From: Mesostigma viride
Taxonomy: Eukaryota > Streptophyta > Mesostigmatophyceae > Mesostigmatales > Mesostigmataceae
Reading direction: 5' to 3'
Length of the DNA stretch: 64,000 nt
Assembly (NCBI GenBank): GCA_009746045.1
Contig: RPFO01000452.1
Span: 1-64,000 of the forward strand
Shown: positions 46,054 to 57,050 of the stretch, piece after piece
Layout of the letters: each line of letters opens with the position of its first letter
Numbering within the stretch: the stretch's first letter is position 1
Notes under the pieces: generated by a model
The model's input: the letters and a program-made list of their open reading frames with translations, nothing else
The model's database searches: none
What the model was told of the DNA's origin: nothing
Position numbers and translations under genes: made by a program

Positions 46054-46637
46054 CCGGTGTAGTAGGCGGTAATCTGCAGGTATGACAACGAGGACAACAG
46101 GAGCAATAAAGAGTTAGATAGCGAAAAAAGGTGTCCCATTCCGGGGGTTATGCTGGGGGAAAGCCTGCATTGCACCGTCCGTGACTGCAATGTCAGGTTG
46201 GGTCTGTATCGGGTGTCATGGTGACTTCCGGTCACCGAGTTATGCGAGAGCCTGTTCCTCAGCAGGATCGCATGGTTAAAGGTGTAAAGGGTGAGTAGAA
46301 ACAGCACTACCAGGAAGCGTCCAGCTTCCTGAGCTGTTCTACCACTATTCCAGGTCCATTTGTAGTGAGCCGTCACGCTATTCTGTATGCCTCTAGGCAT
46401 CAGCCGTACTTCCTGTACGCCTTGCCAGCCGACATCACAGATAGCGCATGGCGGCTCAAGGACCAAATGAAAGTTGCTTATATGGGTATCGTTAGACGCA
46501 CCTTTTCACGGCGAATCCGTTGGTATGTCGCTGGTCGCGGATGGCCGAAGCTATCGCCTGCTATCCTCTACGCCGCCATAGCCTCGCTACGATTTCCTAC
46601 GATAAACTTGTAATGGGTATATTTTAATAGCTGCGCC

Positions 46638-46850
46638 TTTTTTTTCGGGGAAATGGGTATATTTTATTAGCCAATTATGGACCAAAGAGGTGAGAGGGGA
46701 AATGAGTATCAGCGAATCCTAATGAAGGTGGGCACACACACGTGTGGCGGTGACAGGTGAAAGGCTAATAGGGCGCGTTATTAGACCAGGGAAGCCATAA
46801 AAATTTGGACCTCATTCCCGATTTGTGCGTGTCATCCTTGCGCAGGGGCC

Positions 46851-46882
<32 letters not shown>

Positions 46883-46915
46883 TCGTATTTGTACCGAAGT
46901 ACAAAACGTTAAAAG
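46638..46915 (-). mobile_element. U6 snRNA-LINE chimeric retrocopy
   Basis: Reading the minus strand: the target copy (46932-46916), about 10 extra bases, U6 snRNA, then directly the last codons of a related LINE ORF2 ([10 protein letters not shown] and stop; the intact LINE has WLPWSSKAPF), its short 3' UTR and an A8 tail at 46645-46638. The 17-bp duplication TACTTGGCTTGCGCCTT is at 46916-46932 and, beyond the later full-length LINE insertion, at 39870-39886. Such structures arise when LINE RT switches template from LINE RNA to U6 RNA during integration. Confidence 0.9.
46799..46905 (-). ncRNA. U6: U6 spliceosomal snRNA (retrocopy)
   Basis: The minus strand carries a 5' stem-loop (TTTGTAC-TTCG-GTACAAA). 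It is followed by the invariant core with ATACAGAGAAGATTAGCATG (the ACAGAGA box and U4-pairing region), the internal stem-loop segment CCCCTGCGCAAGGATGACAC, and the 3' end GGTCCAAATTTTT. The core looks intact. Upstream sequence is only the target duplication and about 10 bases: no TATA box at the usual distance and no plant-type upstream element. The copy therefore probably lacks its own promoter and is a retropseudogene, though a recent one. Confidence 0.93.
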
Positions 46916-46932
46916 TACTTGGCTTGCGCCTT

Positions 46933-47229
46933 ACGATAACCAGCATGTCGGTTGATGGCATTATCGTGAGCATTTTTCATCTTATCTAACAGTTCACGTA
47001 CGCCATCCACAGTACGTATCACGAGACACATCATCCTTGTCCCGAAGGGGACTAGCCAAGAGAGATGAGGTAGGGGTAAGAAGAGGTTGTCTACCAGTAT
47101 CTAGGAAGAAATGAAGAAGGGGGTAATAATATAGCCGGCCGTGGGCAGCCTGAGGACAGTTGTTAAGGGAAAACTAGTCCACAAGGCACAAATAGACCTC
47201 CCAACTGAATCACTACCAGAACCATCCAC
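46933..47229. other. Unannotated DNA between the U6 retrocopy and the Gypsy remnant
   Basis: No ORF, repeat or RNA that I can support. The lower-coordinate part runs into decayed integrase-like sequence, so it may be further retrotransposon debris. Confidence 0.4.
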
Positions 47230-47960
47230 GTAGTGCCTAAGGGCTTCTTCTACTAGTTACCCTATTTAATCTTTCTACCAGGTGATCTCGAGGAAGATGA
47301 GTCATGAGTGGTAGGCAGTACCAAAAGTAACCTTAGTACCGATGGCAGTAAAGAATTGTTGCCAGAACTCAGAGGTAAATAATTTATCTTTATCAGAAAT
47401 AAACTGCCTGCTGAAGCCATGGTACCCGCCTATATACGCTAAATTTAAATATAGACTCGGAGCACGATCGCGTGCGGTGAGGTCCAAGGGGCAGGGTACT
47501 AAACGACAACGTCGTGTGAGGCGATCTATGAACACCCGACCAGGATCTGCGCATTGCCATTACCGGCACTAGCATCAGAACCGACTTCCTAAAGGGACCC
47601 ACACTGAAATCCGGCATCATAATGGAATAAACTTTTGTGTAATTATTTTTCTAATGAGATTAGCATAGTAAGTACTCCGTGGCATGCCTTTGCGCATGAC
47701 ACGCGCAAGTACTTACTTCAGTTACTTACTTACTTACTTACTTGTAACTTACTTACTTATAATGGAATCGATCCCAAGGCATTATAGGATCAGGGAGCGG
47801 GTACGAGGTTCTGCTATCTGACCCACAAAACTAGGTTTCATCTCCCATGGGATGATTGACAAGTCCTAACATATTCATCCACGTCACTGAGGACGGAGCC
47901 GGGGCCAGAAGTATGAACGTGTTACTAAATTCCACACATGCTTCCCGCCCTGGTGAGCAG
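47230..47960 (-). pseudogene. Ty3/Gypsy LTR-retrotransposon integrase remnant
   Basis: The minus strand encodes, with frameshifts and stops, integrase-core pieces in the expected order: FVGQIAEP-like linker sequence, MPDFSVGPFRKSV, FIDRLTRRCRLVPCPLD, FSRQFISDKDKLFTSEFWQQ (the second catalytic Asp region), GTKVTFGTAYHS, and then EEALRHYVDGSGS. This is the Ty3/Gypsy rve pattern (VFVDRLTK, SDRD..F.S.FW, AYHPQ, RTLE..LRHYV). The element is interrupted by a LINE 3' end at 47629-47758. No RT, protease or LTR is visible. Confidence 0.75.
47629..47758 (+). mobile_element. Family-B LINE 3' end, 130 bp, with target duplication
   Basis: Carries only the last part of the family-B 3' UTR, the AGTACTCCGTGGCATGCC motif and a short (ACTT)n tail. 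It is flanked by the 10-bp duplication ATAATGGAAT at 47619-47628 and 47759-47768. It lies inside the Gypsy integrase remnant. Confidence 0.92.
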
Positions 47961-48390
47961 CTTAATCATGTAACTCAACCAACAAGGACGAGCGGCAGAG
48001 AGGGGAACATACAATTAACGCCACTGCGGAGGATCATCTTTTAACAGCACATACAAGAAACCACCCACGAACTTAAACGGATACTTCCCAAATTGTTGAG
48101 GGTGTGAGGATATATTGCGGCTAAGGCGGCCTCCGGCTCCGTGCATGGCTGTAAACCTACTAACTAATAAGACGCTCTAAGTCTGACGTCGGGGTAGCTA
48201 CCGAGGTATGGCCGTATCTATAGAAGGATTGAACAAGTCACCCATGCACAGCTTTGCCAAAAAGGAGAGGTGGACTGAGTTAGAATACGAATGACCGACT
48301 TGGTATAATGCTTGAGAACACGGTGTGCTGAGAGCAATGAATTGCTTGGTTCATTAGAAAATAGGTTTACCCTTTATCAACGTTCCTCTC

Positions 48391-49638
48391 TGTATGAGGG
48401 GTCCACCACTTCGGTGCGCACTCAACACGGCATTACCCCGCCCTGCCCACTGCAGACCGGCGTCTGGCAGGGTTGCGTCCTGTCGCCGTACCTGTTTATT
48501 ATTGTAGTGGATTATGTTATGCGCCAGGCACGTGCTCGCTTTGCTAGCATTGCAGGCCGTGCCCCTGGCCTAGCGATCACGAACGAGCTTGGGGAAGGGG
48601 GGCCGACTAACAAGCAGAATTTACTAGCTGACCTCATTTATGCCGACGACATCACGCTCATCGAGAAGCCGGAGTCTGCCCAACTTTGGCTGGACTGCCT
48701 GGCGCTCGAGGCTCGGGCGGTTGGTCTAGAAATCAGCCCCAAAACGGAGGCCCTGGCCCTCGGCATGGCAGGGCCCCCACCCACACTCCGCCTCTTAGAC
48801 GATGCCGAGGTCAACTACCCTCCTTCAGGCCGCTTCAAGCTGCTCGGCAGTTGGCTTCCCGACTGCGAGGACGACATGACGACACGGATCGGCATGGCGT
48901 GGGCGCACCTCCATGACCACCGCCGCTGGTGGAGCAACCCCGCCCTACCCCGGATCGTCAAGCGTGACCTCTTCAAGGTCGTCATTCTGACGATCCTGAC
49001 CTACGGCGCCGAGACGTGGACACTGATGCAGGAGCTGGAGCAACGACTCGACGGCGCCGTCACCAAGATGCTGCGCAAGGCCCTTAATATCCCCTTTGGT
49101 TTGCACATTAGTAATGAGGATTTGTACGCTGATTTGCCCTATGTTTCCCACATTATTAGGCACAGGCGCCTGGGCCTAGCCGGGCACCTGGCCCGCACAG
49201 ATCAGGTAGATACATCAGATAGACTAGCTGGCACCAAGCCCGCCCAGCCTGGGCGATATGTCCTCACCTGGCGTGCCCCCGGCCGCGCGCGGCAGGGCCG
49301 CCACCCGTGGACTTTTCGTGATAGACTCGGCATGGACATGTGCTACACTAGACGTGACGGGCTCACCCCCGGGCAGCCTCTTGGTTTGTCTGTAATATGG
49401 AGGCAGATGGTGCGCAAGGATAGATGGCAAGTAGTGATGAAGGAGACCACCCCCAAGCCTGTGGGGGCTCCGCGTGTGACCAAGTATGGCATTCATAGCG
49501 ATTCGGGCCGCGGTGCCCACACCCCTGTAACTAGGACCTAGATAGCTTATACCATCCATTCCATCCCATGTTCCCCTCCCACTGAGGACTTATGCTCACG
49601 TGACGCAGTCACGTGTCTATTAATTAATTAATTAATTA
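48391..49638 (+). mobile_element. 5'-truncated RTE-like LINE (family A) with RT C-terminal half
   Basis: Flanked by the 12-bp duplication AACGTTCCTCTC at 48379-48390 and 49639-49650. The insertion begins within RT at LYEGSTTSVRTQHG and remains open to the stop at 49539-49541. It includes QGCVLSPYLFIIVVDYVM, DLIYADDITLIEKPES (YADD box), YGAETWTLMQELEQRLDG and GHLARTDQVDTS. A short 3' UTR with a CACGTGACGCAGTCACGTG hairpin and a (TTAA)n tail closes it. The RT half is undamaged, so this is a young insertion, but it lacks endonuclease and N-terminal RT. Confidence 0.95.
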
Positions 49639-49650
49639 AACGTTCCTCTC

Positions 49651-50255
49651 ACTGGCTGCGCCGCCAGTGACCGTACGTTGGGTGCAGACGGCGTAGGCCC
49701 GAGGCCGCACGATGACAGGTCGTAGTCTAGTCACTGCATCGTGTGATCACAGATCAATGCACGCTGCAGTACGGTCCCTATCTAGGATACTCTAGTACCG
49801 TCCAATGACAGGACACTACGTATACTGGGTACTAACATCTGTCACGTACCCCAGTACCCAAAGTACCTATCTAGGGAAACGTATGCGACTCGACTAGCAT
49901 TCCTATCTGCATAGCCCACGTGGTATTTATATTCACATACCAACGTAGGTTTACAAGGCTTATTCATACGTTGTATTCACAATGCCTTTGAGACTTAGTC
50001 TGCAGCAAAGCATGGAGACTAACTGACTGGTCAGTAGGAACTACACTGTCGTACGACTTCCCCGCTCTAGTAGAAACATGGCTAAGAAGCACAGAAATTT
50101 TATTTATAATACTCCCCCCCACACGTACAGAGAGGCATCCCTATGGGCACTAACTGTGCCGGGCTCGATCGTTTGCAAGGATCCTTGCAAACCTCTATCT
50201 ATACACTTAAAAGCTTGCATTCATGGAGAATCTCATTGCCTCAAACGATGATGTT
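49651..50255. other. Unannotated DNA
   Basis: No ORF or repeat that I can support. The stretch holds many short GTAC/TAGTC-type repeats without a fixed period. Confidence 0.5.
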
Positions 50256-52895
50256 CTCACTGCATGAGCTGCTTGACGGCACCGTCACTCGAATGCTCCG
50301 TCAATCGTCATATCCTCGGCGTCCGCTACCAAGAACGCCGCACCCGGGCCGAGCTCTACTGCGAGCTCCCTCTTGCCACCCATACCATCCGACACCGCCG
50401 CCTCCTCTTTGCCGGCCATCTTGCCCGAACAGACCAGGTGGATACCGATGTGGGCCCTGCCAGGGGACATGACACCCAAAAAGGGCACTTTTCTGGAAAC
50501 CATACCTAGGCATGTGATAAAAATCCAGTCATGATGGGGGACCATAAATATGATTGCAAAAAAAAAATTCCAACCGCTTGGGCGGGTACTACCCCCCACC
50601 ATGTGACAGTTATGTGCTAAAAATAGAAAAAGACGCTATTTTTGGCCAATTTTCCCTAGAACAATGGGCGAACCCAATGTGGCCAAATCATATATTCCCA
50701 TCTAATTGCAACCCTTGCCATTAATTCCAGCTAGTTTGCAGGTCAGAATAACCATGTTTAGACACATTGAAATAATTTAGCCCAAAACACGTATTTTTTG
50801 GTGCCTAAAAAAATATATCAAATCATAGACATATGCAATGGGGTCAAATCTTATATTCAAAATTGGCCCAGGGTTGCAATCACACAGCCCCAAAGTTTCA
50901 GCTCATTCTGACCACGTTTACCCACATTGAAATATGGTCATGTGCAAAAAAAATTTGATCGCTTTTTGTGGTTTGGAGCTCAAACACCACCACAAAGACA
51001 CCCTTGCCCACCACAAACTGGGCCAAAACAAGTGCAATTAATTAAATTAATGTATCACGAAGCTTGCCACCAAATTACAGGTCATTCTGACCTAGTTTGC
51101 CCATATTACATCTTGTTATAGCTGCCAGCCTGCATGCTTGGTGCACCATGACATGAGGCGATACCATGAGCACATTCCTAAGCTTGCCCCCTGCAAATGG
51201 GGCAGAACCACGAAAAACAAATGCTAGATGCTTGAAGAAAACAACCACCAACTCTTTAACCATTATGAGCAGGTATGACCGCTTGCGGGAATCACTCATA
51301 GCCAACACCATGTCATGACGCTTATGGATAAAAGGTGCATCCTTCATAGCCATAACGACCTGATCCCTGTCATCTAGGAAGTACAGGCCATGTTTAATGG
51401 AGGCTAAACAGGTGGGGATGTGATAAGTAACTCACATAGTCTCACCTTCCATACAACAACCTTGTTTTCCAGCAGGCTGAAGAGCCATGACAGGCGTTTG
51501 TGAGCTCGCCAGCTCCTTGCAACTGTGATGCCGCTCCCAGGCAGCTAGGGTCCTTGACTACGCAATATAGAATGTCTATACCGACGTGTGAAAACCTCCA
51601 TACAGGAAGCGTAGCAAAGCCAGATAACTGCCCGATCAATTCTGGGTAGCTTTAGGAAGCATGGCATACGTAGCGTAAGGAAAACCATTGAAAGCTGCGG
51701 AAAATCTGATAGCACAACTGTGCACAACAAGTGGAGAACAAAATAGCAAGAAGAACCCAGAAACGGCGCCAAAAGTTTCATGCCAGGTTCATTACAAGCG
51801 CAAACAGCCTGGGCGGTGACATGCGGCAAATCAACGTACCACGGCCGGCATTATTTCCTACCCAGGCGCGCAAGAAAAGCCAGCCAGCCATGGATGGATT
51901 AACCGCGGATCGCGCAGCTAGGCCTGAACGAAATCATTTTAGAAATGACAGGAAATGTCGACCGCAGATCGAAGACGCTTAGGTTATTTTCATGGTGTCC
52001 GTTACTAAACGGCTCTTACACTGCATCAATACAACCCACGAATATCGAGTTCTACCGGCCGTCGCAGGCACGCATGCTATAGATTATTCATCGCGGCCAA
52101 ATTGTTGGATGAGACCCCCGTGCAAATCTGTACCAACAAAGGCAGCGAATTTGCAAATAATAGTGCAGATCTGGCTATGAAACATCATAATAGAACATCA
52201 CTTTTAACCATCGGCTTAATTTTTCGGCCTGTCGCCCGCCGGATTAGCCATATTTTAACGGAACGCACGTCGCCATGGCCACCTCCGCACGGTGCGCGCA
52301 CTGTGCACCACAATTTCACGGTCCGTCGGTTCCGTCCCGACTTTTTTGGCGCCAAAAAAGTCCCGGGTGTCATGTCCCCGAAAGACGAGCCAACCTGGTA
52401 GACACCTCCTCCTATGGCAGGGTCCCCTTGTCCCATCGCAACCCACTGGCAAACTTGCGCGCGCCGGGCACCGGCGCGGCGCGACCCGGACCTATGTGAC
52501 ACAACTGCTTCAAGATGCAGGGCTTCTGGGACTATCCGTACTCCGCGCCCGCATGATTGACAAGGAGAAATGGGCTGCCATCTGCGATAAGCACCTTCCC
52601 GAGGGGTATGCTCCTGTTTTCTCCCCACGGGCCCCGCGGCCCGTCGCTAGCCAGGGTAGAAGTCCGCAGGTGGAGGTTATTGGTCCTGATCGGGATAGCC
52701 GCTACACTACCGCCTCGTCTGCCATTACAGTAGAGGACAGCTCGGATGAGGATTACATCCCCATCTAGAGTGCTTAACGGTTGGGGGATGATGCAGACGA
52801 CATTTGTCTAAATGTTTGTGTAATTATTTTTCTAATGAGATTAGCTTAGTAAGTACTCCGTGGCATGCCTTTGCGCATGACACGCAAGTACTTAC
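50256..52895 (+). mobile_element. Family-B LINE 3' portion, split by a TTAA-type element
   Basis: The left piece (about 50256-50462) encodes the RT C-terminal region in two frames (LLDGTVTRMLRQSS, then TIRHRRLLFAGHLARTDQVD). The right piece (52380-52768) encodes NLVDTSSYGRVPL-like sequence through TYVTQLLQDAGLLGLSVLRA to the C-terminus ITVEDSSDEDYIPI, then 3' UTR, stem motif and a short ACTT tail ending near 52895. The two pieces overlap by about 10 residues of the same LINE region and are not identical there, so the junction is not a simple insertion. Confidence 0.75.
50463..52379. mobile_element. TTAA-family DNA transposon, 1.9 kb, perfect 15-bp TIRs
   Basis: Terminal GGGGACATGACACCC at 50463-50477 and its exact reverse complement at 52365-52379. 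Read on the minus strand the interior aligns along its length with the element at 28083-29490 and with the ends of 3643-14041. The flanks are CTGCCA and GAAAGA, with no TTAA duplication, unlike the sister elements. The interior has no convincing ORF. Confidence 0.82.
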
Positions 52896-53552
52896 TGGGC
52901 GTCCCCAACATCTACTGCTCCAATTTTGGTACTTTTGAAATTCCATGCCTGGAGCGCAAAGTTTGCAATATATGTGCCGTTTGTAGCTCTAGCTCTATAA
53001 TAACCTGACCAACCCCGCATTCCTCAAAGTACTTAGCACTTGTTGCCTATTCTCATTATGCGAATCACATGATTAGGATGTGCTTCATGATTGCTATTGC
53101 TCGAGATTCAATTAAGAATGATTGACATCAATAAATGATGAACCAAATAAACCAAATTAGGCCACTTGACAAGTTCATGATCCATTTAAATTGTACAATT
53201 AAGCGATTAATTAATTCATAAATCATACATTACATGGGATACCCCCGTCGACGAGCTAGTGGTACGTACAATGAAACATTTGAGTTTGTAACATGTCTCC
53301 ATGGATATATACATGTATGCTGGACCTCGCGCATCTCAGCCCTCTAAGAAATGTTATTTGAACTCAGGTCTAGATCTAAATATATACATGATCTGGATAA
53401 TATTATACACTTCCTTAAAAGAGCATGAATCGAGCTTTACAATTCAGGACAAGGAACTCGTTTGCAAATCACGGCTGAAAGGCAAGTGCTCACAACGAAG
53501 CACGTGCTCTCAAGGCTGTCCACCTCGTCCAACCAAGCCCGGGCGAGCTGGC
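52896..53552. other. AT-rich intergenic DNA
   Basis: No supported ORF or repeat. It separates the LINE tail from the 3' end of the minus-strand transposase-like gene, so the 3' UTR of that gene probably lies in its right part. Confidence 0.5.
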
Positions 53553-56500
53553 CTACTCAACAGGTCTCTTCTTGGCCAAGTTCGTGAGCCGTTTCTCGAC
53601 GTCTGTCGGAATGGTCAAGATGGCCTGGCGATTGTTAGCTGGGTTGACAACAATGGTGTGTTCGAACCCCGCGTCCATGCACAGGTAGCAATTGACCAAG
53701 TTTGGCTGTTCAGCTTGCGCATCGGCGTCCATTTTGAACATCGTCGCCATACCCGGAAATCTGTCCCAGTAGCGCACCCCCACCACCCATTGTCCCTTAC
53801 GGAACAACTCCCTATCGACCTTGCCGTTTCTGTCGGCCACTCGCCTCACGAAAGTAGCGGCCACCTGATAAGGCTCCTGCAAGACTTCCGCTAGCCAATA
53901 TGGATGATCTGGATCGTGGGACTCATCACCAGAGTAGGACTCGACGGCAAAAATGTCTCGCAGCTTCAGTCTCCTTCCCATCATCGTCCTCTCTGCCTGT
54001 AGTCTGTTCAGTCGCGTCCCTGCGTGCCCCCCTTGTCCGTTTGGGTTCCTTTGCACTGGCTCCCCCAGTTTGTGGAGCTTCATCCGAGCACCTCCCACAT
54101 TCCAGCCGTCCATGTCGGTCCACTCCTTTCGACAATCCCACCACCTTTCCTCGGCGCACGCACCGCCACAATAGCAGGAATACTGGCGCAGCATTAAGCG
54201 CGTCACATTCGACTTGTCCATGCGCCACCAGTGCGCCTTCTTCACTCCTTTGATTTCGCCGCGCCCTGGGCTGTAAGGAAGCACCTGCGCGTCGAAGACA
54301 AGATTTGCACAAGGGAAAGTTGAAGTTACGAGACCATCGAGCTAGTTGTGTTTTATTAAGCACTCCTGATCGCCAGGACTCCAAGAACGCCCTAGAAACG
54401 ACGGCCGGCGTAACTATTCCCTGAACGAGGACTGTACACTTAATTACCTCGGGGAACTCGAAGAAGTTACGCCTGGTCGTTGTGGTCCCGCCCACCGCCC
54501 CCGACGCCAGATTCTCCACCAACTGGGCGGCCGTCTGTTTGTCCTGGTTCTCTTCCCTGATGTGCCACCTCCTCAACATGCACTTCACAGTCCCACCAGC
54601 TCCATCCACCTCCCCCTTTCCGTGCTGCTCCCCAAAGTAATTCCACTCAAATGACTCCAGGTGCGGATCCTCCGTCAGCAGCCGGGCCACTTCCGCGATC
54701 ACATTCCTTGACTTGAACTGCATGGAGCAATTGTCCGACCACCCAATGAAGCGCTTCACCTCTACCCCTTCTGACCGTAGTGTCGCCAGGATTTTGAGGA
54801 TAGCAAAACGGAGGGCCCGCCCGTCCCTTTTCATTCCGCCCTGTCCGATGAAGTGAAACTCCCTTCTCACGACCTTTCCCGACGCTGGATCCAAGTAGCG
54901 CACGATCCAGGGCATAAGGACGAATGTGACTGGATGCCAATACTGTGCTTGGAGATTGTGATAGGTGTAAGACTGGTAGTTCTCGGCGTAATCTGTGTGG
55001 CATACAAGGTCCCCCACCCGCATCCTTGAGAGACATTCCTTGGAGGCGTCCGCTTGCCACCACGCGTTGAAGCAATGCTGGATGAAGTCCGGCCACTTGT
55101 CCACAATTGCCTCCTTTAGCTCCGTTGGTGTGGACTTGACGTCGACTTGCGTCAATCGCTGCCCACCAGCCTTTGCGATCTCGTCACAGTCGTCCTGCAT
55201 ATGCGCAGTGTGCACATACAGAAAAGACATCAACTTCGACCCACCAATGACCTGTAGAAAGAAAAAAGACAGGACCTCAGGAAAAATTGAAAAAGAAACG
55301 CCTTGGGGCGCAACCACTCCACTAAAAATTACCTCTGGCCCAAGAACTTCAGGAAACATTGCAAAAGAAACGCCTTGGGGCGCAACCACTCCACTAAAAA
55401 TTACCTCTGGCCCAAGAACCGCACCCGGCGGCACATCCTGCATCTCGTATCTGGTCCATGAAATCAGGTGGTTGGAAGCCTCCTCCCGTTCGCATAACAT
55501 GAAGTTCCGAATTCCACACTTGGGAGCCAGGCAAGTGCCCAACACACAAGCCTTACGCCGGATCGAGCAAACCCCCAACTCCTCGCCCAGGTCATGATCG
55601 GGCACCCCTTCCTCGTCGTCCAGCACCCTCCCATGCATGGGCAGATCCTCAAGTTCGCCCTGAAAAGGCTGAACCTGCGGCCGCGACGACCCCACAGACG
55701 ACCTCGAACCTCCCCCCTCCCTCATCCCCTCCACCTCACAAGTAAACTTGTTCACCCACTCTGTCGTGTGAGTGGCTTTGAAAATGGAACATGTGGGCAC
55801 GGACGACCCCACGTCGAGCTGGCTACCATGATCGCACGCGTGGCATTCAGGTCCGCACTCGCATCTGGCATGAAAAGTTGCACGAAATTTGGCCAACCCC
55901 CCAACCATGGACTGCATGGTAGTGTGGTGCTGGCATGCGCACAAGTTCCGCATTTTCCACCGCCCCTTGACGCATGCGGGCATATGCTTGCAAAAAGTAG
56001 TGTATCCCACATGAACTGTGCTCTTCTGATTCGTGCGTAGCATTGACATCCCTGCCTCCGTCTCCAAAATCACCTGATTTCCCCCCCTCACACCCTCCTC
56101 TCCCTCCCCCCCCCCCCCCTCCCTACTGTCCATCCGCCGCGGTGGCTTCAACTCCGGATGGCGGGAAATGAACACTTCGTAAATCTTCGACTTGGAGACA
56201 GTATAGTAGCGCGCACCCTCCGAAAACGCTAGTGTATGTTTGTAATCCTTTCTGGTCCATTCACAATGAACATCCTTCATGTTCGGAGACGCCCGCGTCA
56301 AGTTATCATCCCTCCAGCACGCTTGTATCAGGGCAATGACTTCCGTCGGAAGCTCGTCTTTCCTCCTCCTCCTCTCTGGCGCACTCATCAAAAGGTCGTC
56401 CTCCCCTTCTTCCATTCCATCCCTGTGACCCCGAACAGTTGCGACAAAGCGCCTGTCAATCCCGAACGCGCGCTCCACAATCCTGTCCGGGACGCCCTCC

Positions 56501-57039
56501 ATTGCCTTCGTAACAAGTCCACACAAGGCCCACCTAAGCCCACGATCCTTCTCAGATGTTCCCAAGTCGCCAAAAGCCTTCTTGATGTTATCCCGAAGAG
56601 ATTCCGCCCAATTTTCAGGAAGCCCGCCGTCACAGTTCTTCCTCTTCTTAATGCCGTTGCTCTCCGCCACCATGGCATTTAGTCTTGAAGCTGCGCAAGA
56701 CAGAACCTCCGCGCTCATCTCTGGCGTCCTGTGGTTGTTTGCTTTCACGCGTTCCGCCATGATAGGAAAGATGTCATTGGCAATTTTGTACCCCTTGTTC
56801 TCGATGTACTTGTCGCTCCAGAGACCGCGAAGTGCAGGCTCCCGGTCGTCATTGGACAAGGGACGCGAACCGTCGGAAACGGCCCCCCGCCCCGATCGCG
56901 CCATCAGACTTTGGTCAGACGGCAGCTGATTTTTTTCGCCTCTTAATCCCGCGGCACCGAAAGCCCTGAGGATGAGTAATGATAAATAATCACCATTAAA
57001 GACACGACGAAAACGATGGGCATCAAACAAGAACGACAA
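53553..57039 (-). CDS. Intron-containing DDE-transposase-like protein
   Basis: Exons on the minus strand: 57039-55405, 55251-54448 and 54341-53553, with GT-AG introns (55404-55252 and 54447-54342) and phase-0 joins. The start may instead be the ATG at 56904 (MARSGRGAVSDG). Exon 1 has a basic region (PERRRRKDELPTEV) and Cys/His clusters (CACQHHTTM, CECGPECHACDH). Exon 2 carries DYAENYQSYTYH, GWSDNCSMQFKSRN and FGEQHGKGEVDGAGG, spaced like the D, D and E/H blocks of an RNase H-fold transposase. Exon 3 has YCGGACAEERWWDC and a WxxGVRYWDRF-type segment. The superfamily is not assigned. The first intron is 153 bp without stops, so retention keeps the frame. I saw no TIR or target duplication; a domesticated gene is possible. 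Confidence 0.65.
55277..55420 (-). repeat. 72-bp tandem duplication spanning an exon-intron boundary
   Basis: Two copies (55277-55348 and 55349-55420) differ at few positions. Each contains the last codons of exon 1 (VLGPE), a GT splice donor and the start of the intron. The length is a multiple of three, and both copies read through without stops as VIFSGVVAPQGVSF. Confidence 0.92.
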
Positions 57040-57050
57040 GCGTCATTAAT

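Larger units (their letters stand above)
39885..46631 (-). mobile_element. Nearly full-length L1-like non-LTR retrotransposon
   Basis: About 6.75 kb on the minus strand: 5' UTR (46631-46054), ORF1, ORF2, a short 3' UTR and an A8 tail (T8 at 39885-39892 on the plus strand). The target duplication is TGCGCC plus the adjacent T8 tract (39879-39892 and 46632-46645). The right-hand T8 is the poly(A) tail of an older U6-LINE retrocopy, so this element inserted into that tail. The architecture (two ORFs, APE endonuclease, RT, zf-RVT C-terminus, no RNase H seen) is that of plant-type L1. A frameshift in ORF1 is the only clear lesion. Confidence 0.92.
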
